Source: Ifrita kowaldi (taxonomy: Eukaryota; Chordata; Aves; Passeriformes; Cinclosomatidae). From it: a stretch of 64,000 nt of DNA. The notes beneath the pieces are model-generated. The model made no database searches. It was given only the letters and a program-made list of their open reading frames with translations, and was not told the DNA's origin. A program made the position numbers and the translations under genes. Position 1 is the first letter of the stretch. Each line of letters begins with the position of its first letter. Of the stretch, positions 39,049-52,949 are shown in pieces. The DNA lies in NCBI GenBank assembly GCA_013398055.1, contig VZRS01015043.1, forward strand, positions 372,001 to 436,000, given 5' to 3'.

Positions 39049-42000
39049 AAAAGTTAAACCCAAAAGAAAATCAGTACAAATCTATGGGGTTTATGTCACT
39101 CAGAAACACACAGCAGATACCCATTTGCAAACCACTTTAGATCAAAACGTGCAGATATGAAATAAAGTTTCAGGAACCACAGTTCAGAAAAACCAGGAGA
39201 ATGTCTGCCACCTTATCAGTACCCAGGCTAGACAGAGCTAAATCAGAGGTATGTTTAAAGCTTCACATGTGCTCAGCGGCCTCCCAGACAACAGCAAGGC
39301 TCCTGTGAAGCTCCTGGCTAAGGCACAGGTTAAGACGTGTCAGTAAGTACTGTGCAATCCTCTGTGTGGGTCTCTTGGAGCTCCTTCTGTAGGGTATAAA
39401 TAAATAAAAAGCCCTTGTAAAGTACTGACTGGATTACTCATCTACATATTATTCACGAGTCTCACTTCTCTTGTTCTGGCAGGAGTTTTGACCTTCAGCC
39501 TATGACTACTGTTCCAGCAAACATATTTCATAATGCTACACTCCATTTTCACCTAAAAATTATCCACTATCTCTAGCTAATACCCACCTCATTGGGTATA
39601 ATGAAATACACCACATTTTTGTTGGTAAAAATTTCAGTAACCCAGTAGGAAGAACTCTGGGAAAGTACCATGTGTTGTTTATTAGTGATAATTGCATTCT
39701 AAACCAATTCTGAAATACAAAGTTACTCAACCAGAATTTTGCTTGAGCACGATAATACTGAATTTAAAAATCTCTTTTCGGATGCATACAATTTACAACA
39801 CACTAACTTCACAGATTTCTATTGAGTCAGTCCTGATTTACATATTTAGAAGAAAATTACATTTGTCTGGCTGAAAATCACTGCGTGAGAACTTCTTCAG
39901 TTGCACAGCTAATAGTGCATTATCAGAAAGGAGACTACCAATGTTTCTCTAAAAGCATCTACCAATGATGTCTGCAGTTATTTTTCAAAATACAGCATTA
40001 TGAAGTGAAGAACACAAGCATGTTTTTGGTGAATATGAATTCACTGAAGGAAATCACATCAGAATGAATGTTTTGGGGGTGTGGTTTTTTGTAAACTAAT
40101 TTTCAGGAGAAAGAATATGGTATCAGATCTAGAACTGTCATAAAGCTGTGAAGGATCTTAAACTGAGGAAAAGAGGGATTTAAAGAAGAAGGCTAAATAG
40201 ATTAAGAAATTGGCTAATAAGCAAATGATACTGATTTGTTTCAAAAGGGAATGCACTAAATTGAAGAAAAGGTTAGTAGGATAGATCCTCAAGGATCAGT
40301 GCTAGCACTAATCTTAATATTTTAATAACTGTGGCAAAAACAAAGCTTACTAATGATTAAGTCAGAAGGCATCATCAACACAAAGAGGTGGATACCTTAT
40401 GGAATTTAATGCATGGCCTTGTGGCATGAAATAAAAGTAGGATGAAACTTCATAGTACCAAAAGCATGAGAAATGCATTTGTGGGGCCTAATAAAAAACC
40501 ATGCTATACCCTGGAAGTTCATGAACTGTCAAAGCTCAAGAAGGACGTGAGTATGCCAACTGGTCACAAGATCACTACAAGTCACACAAAGACAACCAGG
40601 TTGTGCTAATTATAAATACAACCCAATGCTGCATTTGGCACACAGAGAACAGCAAACATTTTGTGTAAAAGATACAAAACCTCCTATGGAGGATTCCATG
40701 CAGAAAAATGTTCACCCATGAATGAACTGGTATATGTTACCCAGAAAAAGGGAAATTAGAAGACAGTTCTCCAGTATCAGAACAATGACCTTTTGTAGTA
40801 TCAGCCAAATAGGAGAGAGTAAAGGACAAAATCCACCCGCTGTTACATAGAAATGAAGAGCTAGTTGAAAGCAAGAAAAGGATCACATTGTGTGGGATAA
40901 AATTTGTCAGCCATCAGATGACCCAGCCAACCTTTTTCATTCTTCGTACCTCTACTTTGTAGTTTATCAAGTCACTGTAAAAGTTGCACTCACCGTATAT
41001 CCAGGGAAATACATTATTTAAAACCTTCATTAGTAGTATTTTTGTTTCCAAAACAGATGGCATTTGCAAAGTACAAAACTACCGGATCCATATCGAGTTA
41101 TAACATTATATAATCTAATACTGGATAAATAATACAGTGTAATTCTTTTTCCTCCCACTTGAGAATGTATTTACCATAGTGAGAACTATTGGGGGGAATC
41201 TGAATCCAAGCCAGTCAGTCAGTCAAGAAAAGGTCCTGCGTTCCAGCTCTGCAGACTGGGCTCTGTCAGGTGCTAGACTGCAATAACCCATCTGCTTGTT
41301 GACACAAGGTCAAGAGACTTTCCAAAATTGAGAGCAAAAGAACAACCATTTATTAGCTATATAGTGTCAGTCCCTCTACAGAGACACAAAACAAAAGTCG
41401 GTTTTGTTTCTTTCTTAAGGCGCAATATTGCATTCCATGGTTCAGGTGAACACTTCATGAGCTGTCATTTCTGGGAGTTCTGAACAGTAATTAAAACAAA
41501 GAGGACATGATGTTCTGTCGTGAATTCTCTCGAGATCTGCACTCAATACAGCTTTTTCCATAGTTAATGCACAGTGTTGACACATAGTTATGAGTATATT
41601 TACTCGGTTTTTACTGGAAGATTGGTTATCAAACAACTTTTTATCACTCTGCTCTGCTGGGAAATTTGTATTACAAACTGTAATGCTCCATGGCTCAAAA
41701 TAAGCTTGTTATTTTTTAACATGTCTATAACTAATTACAGCCTTTTTTTTTTTTTTTTTAACAATATAAGTAGAATTCTCTGTGTTGCAGCTAGTTTATT
41801 TGATTTATTTTTTTTCTGAGTTCAGGTAATGAAGTAGGCACTGAATATACTGAAAATATACTGAACTCTTGAAAGTTAAATTTCTACACTGTGAGCCAGA
41901 TTTGCTTTGTTTCTGCACAACTTCCATCTCTCACATGATAAAAAAATACCCAGAACTATTCAGTCATTGAGTTTTGGTTGATTTGGGATTTGCTGGGGTT

Positions 42001-42268
42001 TTTTTTGGAAGGCAGAGAAGAATCTAATCACTTTCCCATATCATTTTCCTCAGCACTTTGCCATAATCACCATCAATATAATTGTATTGCATTTCTATGC
42101 AAGGAGCTCAAAGCATCAAAGAGAAAAAGGTCTTCTGTCCTTTAGCTTGCTATAAGATGTGCTTTAGTTCCACTAGGAATACTTAACATCTGAAATGAGG
42201 TCAATAGGAAACATTGTACTAGTCAAATGCCCTTTGAGATCCCAAATACCGTGTATTTACAGATGACC
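39049..42268. other. Unique sequence, no gene recognised
   Basis: Short T/G runs lie near 40074-40089 and 41998-42008, and a poly-T run at about 41741-41759. No gene was recognised. Confidence 0.5.
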
Positions 42269-42299
42269 AAAAAAAAGGAAAAAAAAAAAGAAAAAGCAT
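42269..42299. repeat. A-rich run beside CR1
   Basis: The run 'ccaaaaaaaaggaaaaaaaaaagaaaaagcata' directly precedes the CR1 3' terminus on the plus strand. Confidence 0.8.
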
Positions 42300-42645
42300 A
42301 ATATCATAAAATTATGGAATATCCTGAGTTGGAAGGGACATGACAAGGACAGTCTGGCCCTGCATAGGACAGCCCCAAGAGTCATGCCATGTGTCCGAGG
42401 GCCTTTTCCAAATGCTCCTTGAACTCTGTCAGGCTTGGGGCTGTGACCACTTCCCTGGGGAGCCTGTTCCAGGGCCCAACCATCCTCTGGGGGAAGCAAA
42501 CCTTTCTCTTCATATCCAACCTAAACATCCCCTGACACAGCTTCAGGCCATTCCCTCAGGTCCTGTCACTGGTGACGAGAGAGACGAGATCAATGTCTGC
42601 CTCTCCTCTTCCCCTCATGAGAAAGTTGTAGACTGTTATTCCTCC
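42300..42645 (-). mobile_element. CR1 LINE fragment, minus strand, same lineage as 38.5 kb
   Basis: It begins with a decayed 3' terminus (atcataaaattatggaatatcctgagttggaaggg). It then shares with the 38.5 kb copy the series 'gtcaggcttgg(g/t)gctgtgaccacttccctggggagcctgttcca' and 'cctgacacagcttcaggcca'. A short internal piece near 42350 is missing relative to that copy. Open frames on both strands here are repeat-derived. Confidence 0.9.
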
Positions 42646-45600
42646 AGTTAAGCCTATACCTTTAGTTCTTTAGAAATTAAGTACTAGGTACTGAAAAAAA
42701 AGGATTAAAAAGTACTTGGGAAGAACACAGAAATTGTAGATGCATGAAACTACATTTATTGTATCATTCAGTATCCAGTACTTATGAACTGAACCAAAGG
42801 CTGCATCCAGGCTTTTAACAGCAACTGCTATTTATTTCTCCATAAATTTCTCTAACCTCTCTAAAAATCTTAATACTTTTAATTGTGCCTCTATCTGTAG
42901 CTGTGAGCTTGTACAATTTAATTGCAATCTGCACAAAAATTAGTACTTTTGCTACAAACATGGAACAAATTTGATCTTATACCCTCAGCTTTGGCATTGA
43001 AAAAACCCCAACACAACAACAAAAACCCCACAAACAGAAAATACTAGTTCCTGGTTTGCCTTTTGTTGTATTAATTATGATTTTATAGGCTTCTACTATA
43101 TTTTCTCTGTTTTTTCTTTTCCAAGCTGAAGTCCTAGTCCATTTAGTCTCTTTGCATGGAAACACTCCACACCACTGATAGTGATCGTTACCTATTCCTA
43201 TACTGTTTTTTAAATCCAGCTGTACAAAATTGCCTCTGTTTGCCCTATACAGTCAATTTGGTCTGATCTGATCCAGCTTTCATCAAACCCCATGGCAAAC
43301 GGAACTTTCACCACGTTCAACGATCTAAAGTCAAACCCCTAACTATAATTATGCTGCAATTTTATTTGAAGTACCTTAACAACTGATTACACACCTTAAA
43401 AGAAAGGTAGGAAATACATAACTGGTGCTAGCATAAGTGGGTACAACAATAGCAAAATTAATGAGAAAATACCAAGCCATATCAGGTGAGAATCTGTCAC
43501 TGGATGCATCTTAATTAATAAAAAATAGCTTAATTATGCATAGTTTGAAAGAATCACTTCCACCTTATGATTCCCCATAATGTTTTTACAATTCACAATA
43601 ATTTTCTGTATGCCAGGACTGTTGAGCAAACATATGAAAATTAATATAAAAAGTATGCCTATTTAAATTACCTTACATTGTTCTGCCTTCCTTTTTGAAG
43701 TATAGGTATAAACTACTGCTGCCTTAGATTTTACGTAAGGGTTTTATTATTTATCACAGTAGTCCTTCCTTGACTGTCACGATTTTGTTGTCTTACAAAG
43801 AAACACAAGTAGACATTAAATTTAAAGAACATTGGAATGAAAATATTTTTGTAAGAAGCCCATTTATTTTCTCATGTAGAATGATAAAACCTGAGTTTAC
43901 TGAAGAAAAACATGCAGCAGGATAAAGCAAACTGGGGCAATTTTTGAGAAAACATCTTCATCTTTTTGTCTCAGAATAAATACTCATTAGTAAAACAAAC
44001 TGTTCGCAGGAAAGATGAGGTTTGAAAATCTTTGTTTTTAAAATCTCTGAAGCTGTTCAACTATCCTAACTCATAATTCTCCAAGTTAAATATTTCACTG
44101 AGCAAGAATGTTCACTATTAAAGCATGAACTTGAACAGTCACATTTAAAATTAAAAAAAAAATGAAAATGAAAATGCTTTGGTTGATCCTAACTGTAATT
44201 TAGGAATGTCACTGAGAATTCAACTTCTTGCTCCAATTTAGGACAAAGACATCTTTTAAAAATTTGCATATTTTTCCAGGACAAAGTAATCTTCTCTCAA
44301 CGCCATATGTACAGTAAAGGCACAAAGTATCTGTGAAGAGAGGTGCTTATCTAACCTTACTCTTCTGAAAATGAAGCATAGTGAGTACAGCAACTTTCTT
44401 TTAGGAGTGGGGCAGAGCTGATCTTCTAGAACCCCACAGGAGCAGGCAATCTGCTCCTTTGGATCTACCGGTGAAAGGGAACCACCATTTTTTGGAGGTT
44501 TGTTCGTTTGTTTGGTTTTTTCCCTATAAAAATGCAACATGTTGTATTTTTAGCCACAAAGTTCCATTAAGTACCTCTTACAATGGAATTTTTTTGTTTT
44601 TACTTCACCTGCATCTGTGACACACATATAATAAGCCCTGCACTAGTAACTTGACTTTTCAGTGCTTTGTACCTCAGAAAACAACTTGCAACAAAGAGCT
44701 GAAAGTGTAGTGAGTAAATGTCTCAACAACATAATTTTCCTGGAAGAACTAGACCCTCCTGCAGTAGCACTGCACCTCCCAACAAGAGCCTCTAGTCTTC
44801 CCATATCGACAGGTGACTTTGGTGGCATAGTGCTAAAACAGCTGGGATGTGAAAACCAAGGAGTATGTCACAATCTACAATGTGTCTTGCACACACACGC
44901 ATAGAAGAAAACGATATTCCCATTAAAGACATTAAAGGAAGATGACCAAAGCTGATGTGGCGGTCTATCATAACTTCATTTTATTTCTGCTATGTCATTT
45001 CAATGAAGGGAAGGGAATATTAAAGAGCATTCTAAAAGCTACACCATACCTGCTTGCAGCACCTGCTTCCAGTCTACACAGACTAATTCCTTCTGATGAA
45101 TGTAACCAACAGAGAACGTCAATAAAATACTACAGGAAACAAATCACCACTTTTCCTGTAAAACCACCAATCACATCTGTTGTTTGCACATCAAGAGTTT
45201 ATTGACAATTTTAATTTGGATTTAGAAAATAGCACTCAGTTATTACATGACAGTTGGAGCTTTTTGGAATTTAGTTTGTTAGGTTGTTGTTTGGGGTTTT
45301 TTTTAAAGACCTACGTAACCTCTAAGTTCTTTCACCAATAGGGAATTACCTAGATTTTTAATAAAAATGTCTGGAAAGACCAGAAACTAGTAACATTAAA
45401 TTTTATCAATAGGCTTCTCAGCTTAATTCTTGCAGACAAGAAACCAATACAACAATAAAAATGCTAATTGAGAAAGTTTTTGGGAAGACGCCGCAGAAAA
45501 TACAACTACATGCACGGGAAATTAATTCTGTAGATGATGTGTAAAAGATGGCTTATAAAGTTAACGAGATATTACTTAAGGCAAGAGAAAAAATTAGACT

Positions 45601-48600
45601 ATTAACAGCAAGGATAAAGCAACATTTTGCCATCAAATATGATGAAACTAATTAAAAGTGAAATGAAAATTCAGATATGAATATGAAAGTAAAATCGAAC
45701 AAGATAAAAGGCCTAAAGAGTTCACAGGCTCAAAATCCAAACAAATGTATCCAAAACCACAGTACCTATAAAGAACCTGAATGGACTGTTAGTATATAAT
45801 TTCTGAGCATGCTAAAAATATGAAAGATCCTTCCTCCTTCCGGGCACAGACTAGTCTGCTATTTTTTAAGACTAGAAAGAGATTTTATGGGCACCAGAAA
45901 CAAAACTAAAAGGCATGGGTGTAATTGCAAAAGGAGTGAGAACTGAAAAAGCAGTAAGGTGTGCTATGCAGGTAATCATTCTCAAGAATTGTAATGCTTG
46001 AAGGGAAGATTCTGCTCCAAGGAGCGTTGCGGGCACACGCAACAATGGAACAAGTGAAACCTATAGCTATTAGCTTGTATAGTTTCACAAAATACTTTTC
46101 TGACACTCCAGAAGCATGAGAGTTGCCAAGTCCAATTCTGCATACATCACTAGTTTAATTCACATAACCTGATGAAACAACAGGGGAATTAGACTTACCA
46201 AGACATTTTATTAACAGTCTTTCTCACTCTGCCATCACCAGGTGGGACTGCATATGAACACTTCAGTCCCCTTGGTTCAGAAGGGCTTTTGAAGCAGAGA
46301 ACTGAATGGCTTCAAGACTCTGGTTAACAATACCAACATGCTCCTCATGGCGGTCACTCACCATCTTTCATAAGTGTGTCTCCATTTTTTTATTTTGCTT
46401 CCCAAGTATTTCCATGTTGTTTCTTTACTGCTTACTCACTTTGACAACTCTGAAGACCCTCTGATTACCCCGCTCCTCCCACTGTTTCTGAACAATCCCA
46501 CTACTAGCATCATTGTCAGATGATGATGCTGTCCTTACCCTCTGCTGCAGGCTCCTCTGTGTCAGTACTGAAATCTTGCTAGTGTCTTGCGCATGGATGT
46601 CCTGCAATGATTTCAGCCTAAAAGATCTAAGAGCAACATTTGAATTTTCAATGCTTTTTGTTACATCATCCCACTTTTGTGAAAAGTTCACCATCTATTA
46701 TCCTTAAAAATCTCTCAGATTTACCAGGTGCCACAACTCCACAGACATGGACTGGCAGTTAAGGGTTTGCATGACATATTTAGTAATGCATGGTGCTGTA
46801 ATGACCGCCATCATCTCACCTTCCCTTGGTGCTTCCCTTCTCTCTTTTTTTATCATTTATACTACAAATATCTTGGAACCAGCACGTGAATACTTTTTAA
46901 TAAAAAACAGTCTACACATTAGTTTCCCCTAGCCTAGAGGCCTCATCTTTCAGGATGTATTTCAATGCAAATACAGGTTTTAATTCCTTTTTACATAGCA
47001 CTTGCTAGTCTGTCTTAATAATGCATCCCTCATGCTCAGAAAAATATAACAAGATAATATGGAATGTCTTAGGAAAATTTTCAGAAATAAGGAGAGAGAC
47101 AACAAGAAAAGTAATAACAGAGCATCCTAAAAGCAATCTTCCCTAACTGCAGAACGTGTAAGAAGTGCAAGAAGATAACTATACCCTCTCCTGTTACTTA
47201 GAAACATCCCTCGCTAATTTAGCCTTTGAAAAACCTGGGGCATTGTCTGCCTAACATCAAGCAAACCTGTAATGTTATATAAAATATAATGGCTTAATAA
47301 TGACTTGTTGAACAGTGTGTTCTCAAGAGAAAAGGAATAAGCATTTTCCGTGTAATTACCTTTTTGATTCCAATTAGGCAGCCTATACGCTTACTCTGTA
47401 TGTTACAATGACCAGGTCTGCAAAGAGTAAAGTCTCAACCTTAAAAAGTGTGACAGCTCCCAAGCTAATCTGAATCACATACAAATCATTACAAAACTGT
47501 AGTGGCAGAAGCACAATGTACAGAGAAATCTCTAGACCATCTGGTGCTACGAGCATTGACCACATGTTTGTTGAATCACATGCACTTCTCTGAGCATTGC
47601 AAGGCACAGAACTTAGTTCCATGGACCTCTTGATCTCTAGAAAGTGAGACACTGAAAGCAGGGAGTCAGTTGCTCAAATCTTAAGTTTTCTAGTGACAAG
47701 CCATGTATGTGAACAGTTACCAAAATTTCAGTCTATTATTCAAATCAGGGCCAAAATAAGACCTTGTATGATTTTTCTTCTGATTTCAATGTTATGAATG
47801 CTAGCATTGGAAAATTAAAGATTTGCCTCTCACCTCTCCAGTCCCAGCAAGGGACTGTCTCCATGAAAATGCTGAATAGATATCTGGAAGGCATGATTTT
47901 CAACCAACTTATTTATATTTGTATAAAAAAGCTGCATGGATACTCTTGTTTCAGCTCCCACTAGTTTTACTTTAGTTTGTGGGTTCTTTTAGTTCTTTTG
48001 CTTAGGGATACATTTAAGATGAATGGAATAAGGTGCTTCCACATCCCAAAACAGAGTCCATAAAGGGATTTGTAAAAGTTTAGTTACACAGTGCAGCTCC
48101 TGCCTTTTAATAAACTTTCTCATGTGAACAATATCAAACTGCCACTTCTCTCCAAATTCCCCAAACAAATTTAAAAGCAAGGTGCGTTCTTTTCTCTCCA
48201 GCATAATCAGAGACTCTACTGACTGAGTGATACCACTTCTAGACAATATCTCTTTTATTCCTAGTATGCTCTTAAGGGATTCCCCAGGGAAACTTACCTA
48301 TTTCTAGCAAACTACAGGAGCACACAGCTGGAATTTTAGAAATATTTCTTAAGAGGCCTCCCAGAGAGAAAAGATTTGAAAGACAGTACATATTTCATGA
48401 TGACCCAGCAATGCCACAGTATCTCACTTACCAGGAAGGTGAATACAAGTGTGCACAACAGGTGCACCCTAATGCAACTAAGCAGAAAAGATCCTTTTAC
48501 ATACAATCATGGTTGAGAACAGACATGCATTTCACACTTCTAATAGGATTTGAGAAAATCATGGCTATAGAATAAAAAAAAATAGGTTAGACAAGGCACT

Positions 48601-50112
48601 GGAGGGATTATCAAGTTTCCAACAAATGAAATAGAGCTCCATGATTTAACCGATTAAATCCTATGGACCACTGGGAGGTAAAATAATGACCATTTTCATT
48701 AAATGTTCTGCTTTAGTTGAGTTATATATGGACACATCAGCTAAGCAAGCCCTGGAGTGGCAATGCCTACTTTCAAGTTCTTTGACTTTGTTTTCAAGAA
48801 AAATCAAATGCCATCTATCACAGGGGACAGAATTAAAGACATAGGACAGAAAGGTGACATCAAGCAGGCTGTATGCTCACTGGACCCCATTCACAATCTC
48901 AAAAGAAGCTGGATGCATTTGGTAAAAAACGATTGACATTTATGTTTTTCTCAGTAGACCTAATTAGGTCTGACACACATCCATTCACACTCAAATAGGC
49001 ACAGAGACCTTCAAGGTTATTTTCCAATTATTTCCACCTACAGTGCCTCATTCTGAAAGAACTGGGAATCTGAACCTTCAGAAGAGGCTATAGGTGCTGT
49101 TCATACATCCTCTCTCAGCAACTGAACCCTTAATAAGGAAAGTACTTTCTAAATAAAACTCATGACTTTCAAAACAGGATTTCTAATCCCAGCATCTTTG
49201 ATCCCATTTTTACTTGTGATTGACAGAATTTTACATCACACCAATGGTATAAGTACTGTTATAATATTGTAAAAGCATTTTAAATGCCCAAAAAGTCAGC
49301 TCTGTTCATAACGCTATTATTAATGTAGTAACATAAATATCCATTTAAACAGCATAAAAGGTGCTGAAGGATGGTAAAGTAAATTTTCACACATGAAAAA
49401 ATCAGATAAAACAGCTTCCCTAAAGAGGTTATGAAATATTGAAGCTAAGATAAAGGTCACTTGAGAAGACACATCACATTTAGCACTGTGTCATGGGGTG
49501 GTGGTAGAATCCCCAAACCAAATGAATCTCTTCTTTTCTTAAAAAAGCAGAGCTCGCTCTAGGTTTATATAAACATTTTCATGAAATGCCAGAGGCCCAT
49601 CAGTAGTCAGCTGCATTTCCGCAATGGTCAGATTACCTCTGAAAGGAACGAATACTTAATTTAGTCCCTAAATACCATAATATTCTGAATGATCTTTCCT
49701 AAAAATATTTTTTCCTCTGATTTTGTCACAGATTTTGTAATCTGCTGTATCATGAACTGAAAACAGCAGTCAAATCAACAATGTGCTGAACAGATTATCT
49801 CAGAAAAACAAGCCAAAAAAACCCCCTTAGTGGGACCTGCATATTTTTTTATACCACATCTGTTCAACTCTTATTTGCTTTGTTTCTGGTGACGGCATTC
49901 AAACTGCCAGAAGCAGAGGCTATAACCTAAGAAATAGCAAAGACATCCTTTCTGCAAGGGTTCTGGAAATGTTCTTTAGGTTCTAAGCGAACACTATTAT
50001 CTTGAAATCTACAATTAACATGAACATTAAAAGAAAGAAAAGAAAGTATCCTTACTATTGGTTAAACTTCAGAACTTTTCAATGTGGTATTTCAGAAAGT
50101 ATAATTGCCTCC
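42646..50112. other. Unique AT-rich sequence, no gene recognised
   Basis: A/C or T/G tracts lie near 43003-43035, 44497-44521 and 45286-45305. A minus-strand open frame at 46425-46694 ends in a usable donor (CAAA|GTGAGT) but has a poor acceptor right after in-frame stops, so it is not called. Nothing else was recognised. Confidence 0.45.
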
Positions 50113-50190
50113 AATTTGTTGATGAGGAACTGAGGCAAAACAAGGTTAAAAGCTTTCCCAATACGCAGCATAGGGCTCGGGAAAGAAGCC
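50113..50190 (+). mobile_element. MIR-like SINE tail fragment
   Basis: 'atttgttgatgaggaactgaggcaaaacaaggttaaaagctttcccaatacgcagcatagggctcggga' follows the MIR core and tail (ttttacagatgaggaaactgaggcacagagaggttaagtgacttgcccaaggtcac...). It is one of the clearer MIR-like matches in the window. Confidence 0.6.
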
Positions 50191-52868
50191 TATGTACCTT
50201 CAGGTTCATGATAACTGGAAATGAATAAACTGACAAAATGCAGCTGTTTGTGCAGCACACAAGAGCCTTTTCCAGAGGCAACTGCATGGAAGTGGAATAA
50301 CCAGCAATATTAACGTTTAAGGCAAAAAATAAATTTCACAGCTATGAAGAAAAAAATGACAACTTTGTACTTAACAGCTGAGAAACAGTGAACTCGAATG
50401 AACATCTGTAGTGTCAGAACAAACCCTCCCTAATACATACAAAGTGTTGTAAAGCACTAGGATGTCAAAAACTAAAATGAATTATCAGGTTTGTAGAACA
50501 ACAGATAGTGTTTTAGCTATCTTTTGAATTTCCATATAAATGTAATGATCTGCAAAGTACCTCTCTGGTACCTATGCTATTTTAGCTGCTCTTTTTTTTG
50601 GCTGTCAATGCTGTGTAAACTGCAGCTCCGCACAGGCTGTGGGCACCTCCATATTGAGTAGACTCCATGAAGTACCAGGCTCAGCCAGGAGGCTGTTTGC
50701 TGCAAGATGAGATTTTAAAACATTCAAGGCAGGAACAGCATTTTGTCATCTACCTCCTCTACCACAGATACCTGGGAGGACTTGAGGCTGTGAAAAAAAT
50801 AGAGCAGTAATACATTTAAAGTTCACCCTTCCAGTTAAACCTCAACTTCAGAAGTATAAAGCTGCATATAAATGTCTTCTTAATAGAGACTTTCCTGTAT
50901 TATATTCAGAGAAGCTTACTGTGTCTGCCTCTGTAACATACTCTAGGTATCTCATACTGTTCTCCATTGTCTTACCCTGGAATTCCAACATCATCATCTT
51001 AGGATTTGGTGCCAATGAGAGCACATTTCAATCTTTAAACTCATTCAATTCATGTTTCACTCTCACAAGAGATTGGCTATTTGCTTCTATCCTCTAAGGA
51101 AGCCCATGGCATGAATGACAAGATGTCAGGAATAATCAAGAAAACTAGTTTTATGCCCCCAAAGAACAAAATGTCATCTTTGTCCTCTCAGGCAGGGTGT
51201 TGTCTTCTCTTAATAAAAAGAAAGGCTTTTAGCATCCATCAAGTAAATTCAAGACAGCATATCATTAGAGACTACTTACATTTATTCTTGCATCTTGCTT
51301 CATTTCTTTCCTCTGTTTTATGACATTACCCTCTGCGTCATCTATGATCACAGCCTCCTGTGAGAGAGTAGCAGAAAAACCAGCACTACTACTAACCCTA
51401 TTTCCTTCCCTAGGGAAATCAACTATAGCTTTTACTACTCCAGACTATCCAGCAGCTTAGGATATAACAGTCCAGGAAATAGCCTTCCCCAGCCTCCTGC
51501 TCTCCCCTTGCCATCTCTAAGCATTTAATTTCTATGCAGCAGTTGTTATGAATTACCAAGCACTATCATTTCACACACCTATCCAGAGCTACCAAAACAA
51601 ATTAAAGACAGAGGGTTAAGCATAAATCACAATGTAAGCAAAGCACACACCTCTTGATGTGAGATATCAATGAAAACATTTCAGTGCCATACCCTTTCCC
51701 TAACTGCTGCAGGTTAGTAACTCAAACTTTATGTATATAGCAACTAAAACCCACAACTAACAAAAAAACCACCAAAACCCCCAGTTGTATAGTAAGAATA
51801 TAGCTTGTTTCAAAGCCCCAGTTTGTGTGCCAAGAATGTGTTGTGGAGCCAGTGGTTTGTTGCACACCACCCCTCAAATGCTGACATGTTTTGACAACGC
51901 TGCCACCAATTCTGATTTTTAAAGCTGAAGAGAGAGTAGATGTTCACCTCAGCCATCTGCCAACGCAGCAGATGAACATGATGCAGACATTCCATAACTG
52001 ACGTACCTCAACTCACCAGAAATCCTGTGATTTGAGGCACGCTTCCTCACTCAAGATAATGACTACAGAAATTACAGTGACAGCAGGATTTGTCTCTAGA
52101 GTGATGTAAATGAAAACTAAATATATTAACTCTTTCACTACAAAGTGGATTAAACTATAGAGAAACTCTTGGTAGATGCATTCTCTTGCTGATTTTTACC
52201 CTCAGAAACACATAATTGGAGCTTTTGAAAAAAATTAGGAGCTATTATCTGAAAGAAGGTTTCTTTTTGAAAATTTATAGTCCCTTTTGGACATCAAGAG
52301 AAAGCATATTCCTAGAAAACTCATCACAGTCTATAGAAGACACTTTCATCAATATGAAAGATCATCTGTAAAAACGAATAGAATAAGGGAATTTGTAAAT
52401 GTTCAGGTTTTTTTTCAAGGTAATCCCTCTGAAACCTCTACAAATTCAAGTGCCAATTATCAGCAGTATGGAAACTGAGCAAATGAAATCACAGAGAAGA
52501 TTTCACCATCTGGAAAACTCATAGCAATTGCTACACACAGTTTTCGCTCCTTATTTCAGAATTTACGGAGCTTCACGGCTCATACCTGTTTTCACATATT
52601 TGTAAACTTTTGGCATCATCTGTGTTTTAGCTAAAAATTAATAGCATTATTGTACTGCAGAAGAAAGCATCAGTAATTTACAGTATGAAAACTTCAGACC
52701 ACAAGAACAAATCCTGCTTGTCTGGTAGCCCAGATGAAGCCAGTCTGATTACCTGAGTGAGAATGTGTGCAGAAATGGCCTGTCCTCCCTTCAGAGACCA
52801 ATATGCACACAGGAAACTCCGTCTGAGTCTACAGATATGATTCTTAAATTCATATCTCAATCTTCTGC
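50191..52868. other. Unique sequence, no gene recognised
   Basis: No repeat or credible exon was found. Open frames are short. Confidence 0.5.
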
Positions 52869-52896
52869 AGTTTTGTACATTAAAGTTTTGTACATT
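52869..52896. repeat. Tandem duplication of a 13-bp word (15-bp period)
   Basis: The word agttttgtacatt occurs at 52869-52881 and again at 52884-52896, separated by two bases. Confidence 0.9.
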
Positions 52897-52916
52897 TAGC
52901 TCATTCTTCAGCCCCT

Positions 52917-52949
52917 AAGTAGAATCAGTTCCCTGAACTGATTCTACTT
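52917..52949. repeat. Perfect 15-bp inverted repeat with 3-nt loop
   Basis: aagtagaatcagttc (52917-52931), loop cct, then gaactgattctactt (52935-52949). The arms are exact reverse complements. It lies 20 bp after the tandem duplication at 52869-52896. Confidence 0.95.

Noticed and set aside
46425..46694. Minus-strand 89-codon open frame with donor CAAA|GTGAGT
   Set aside because: It is directly preceded by in-frame stops, there is no good pyrimidine tract at the only possible acceptor, and no family was recognised.
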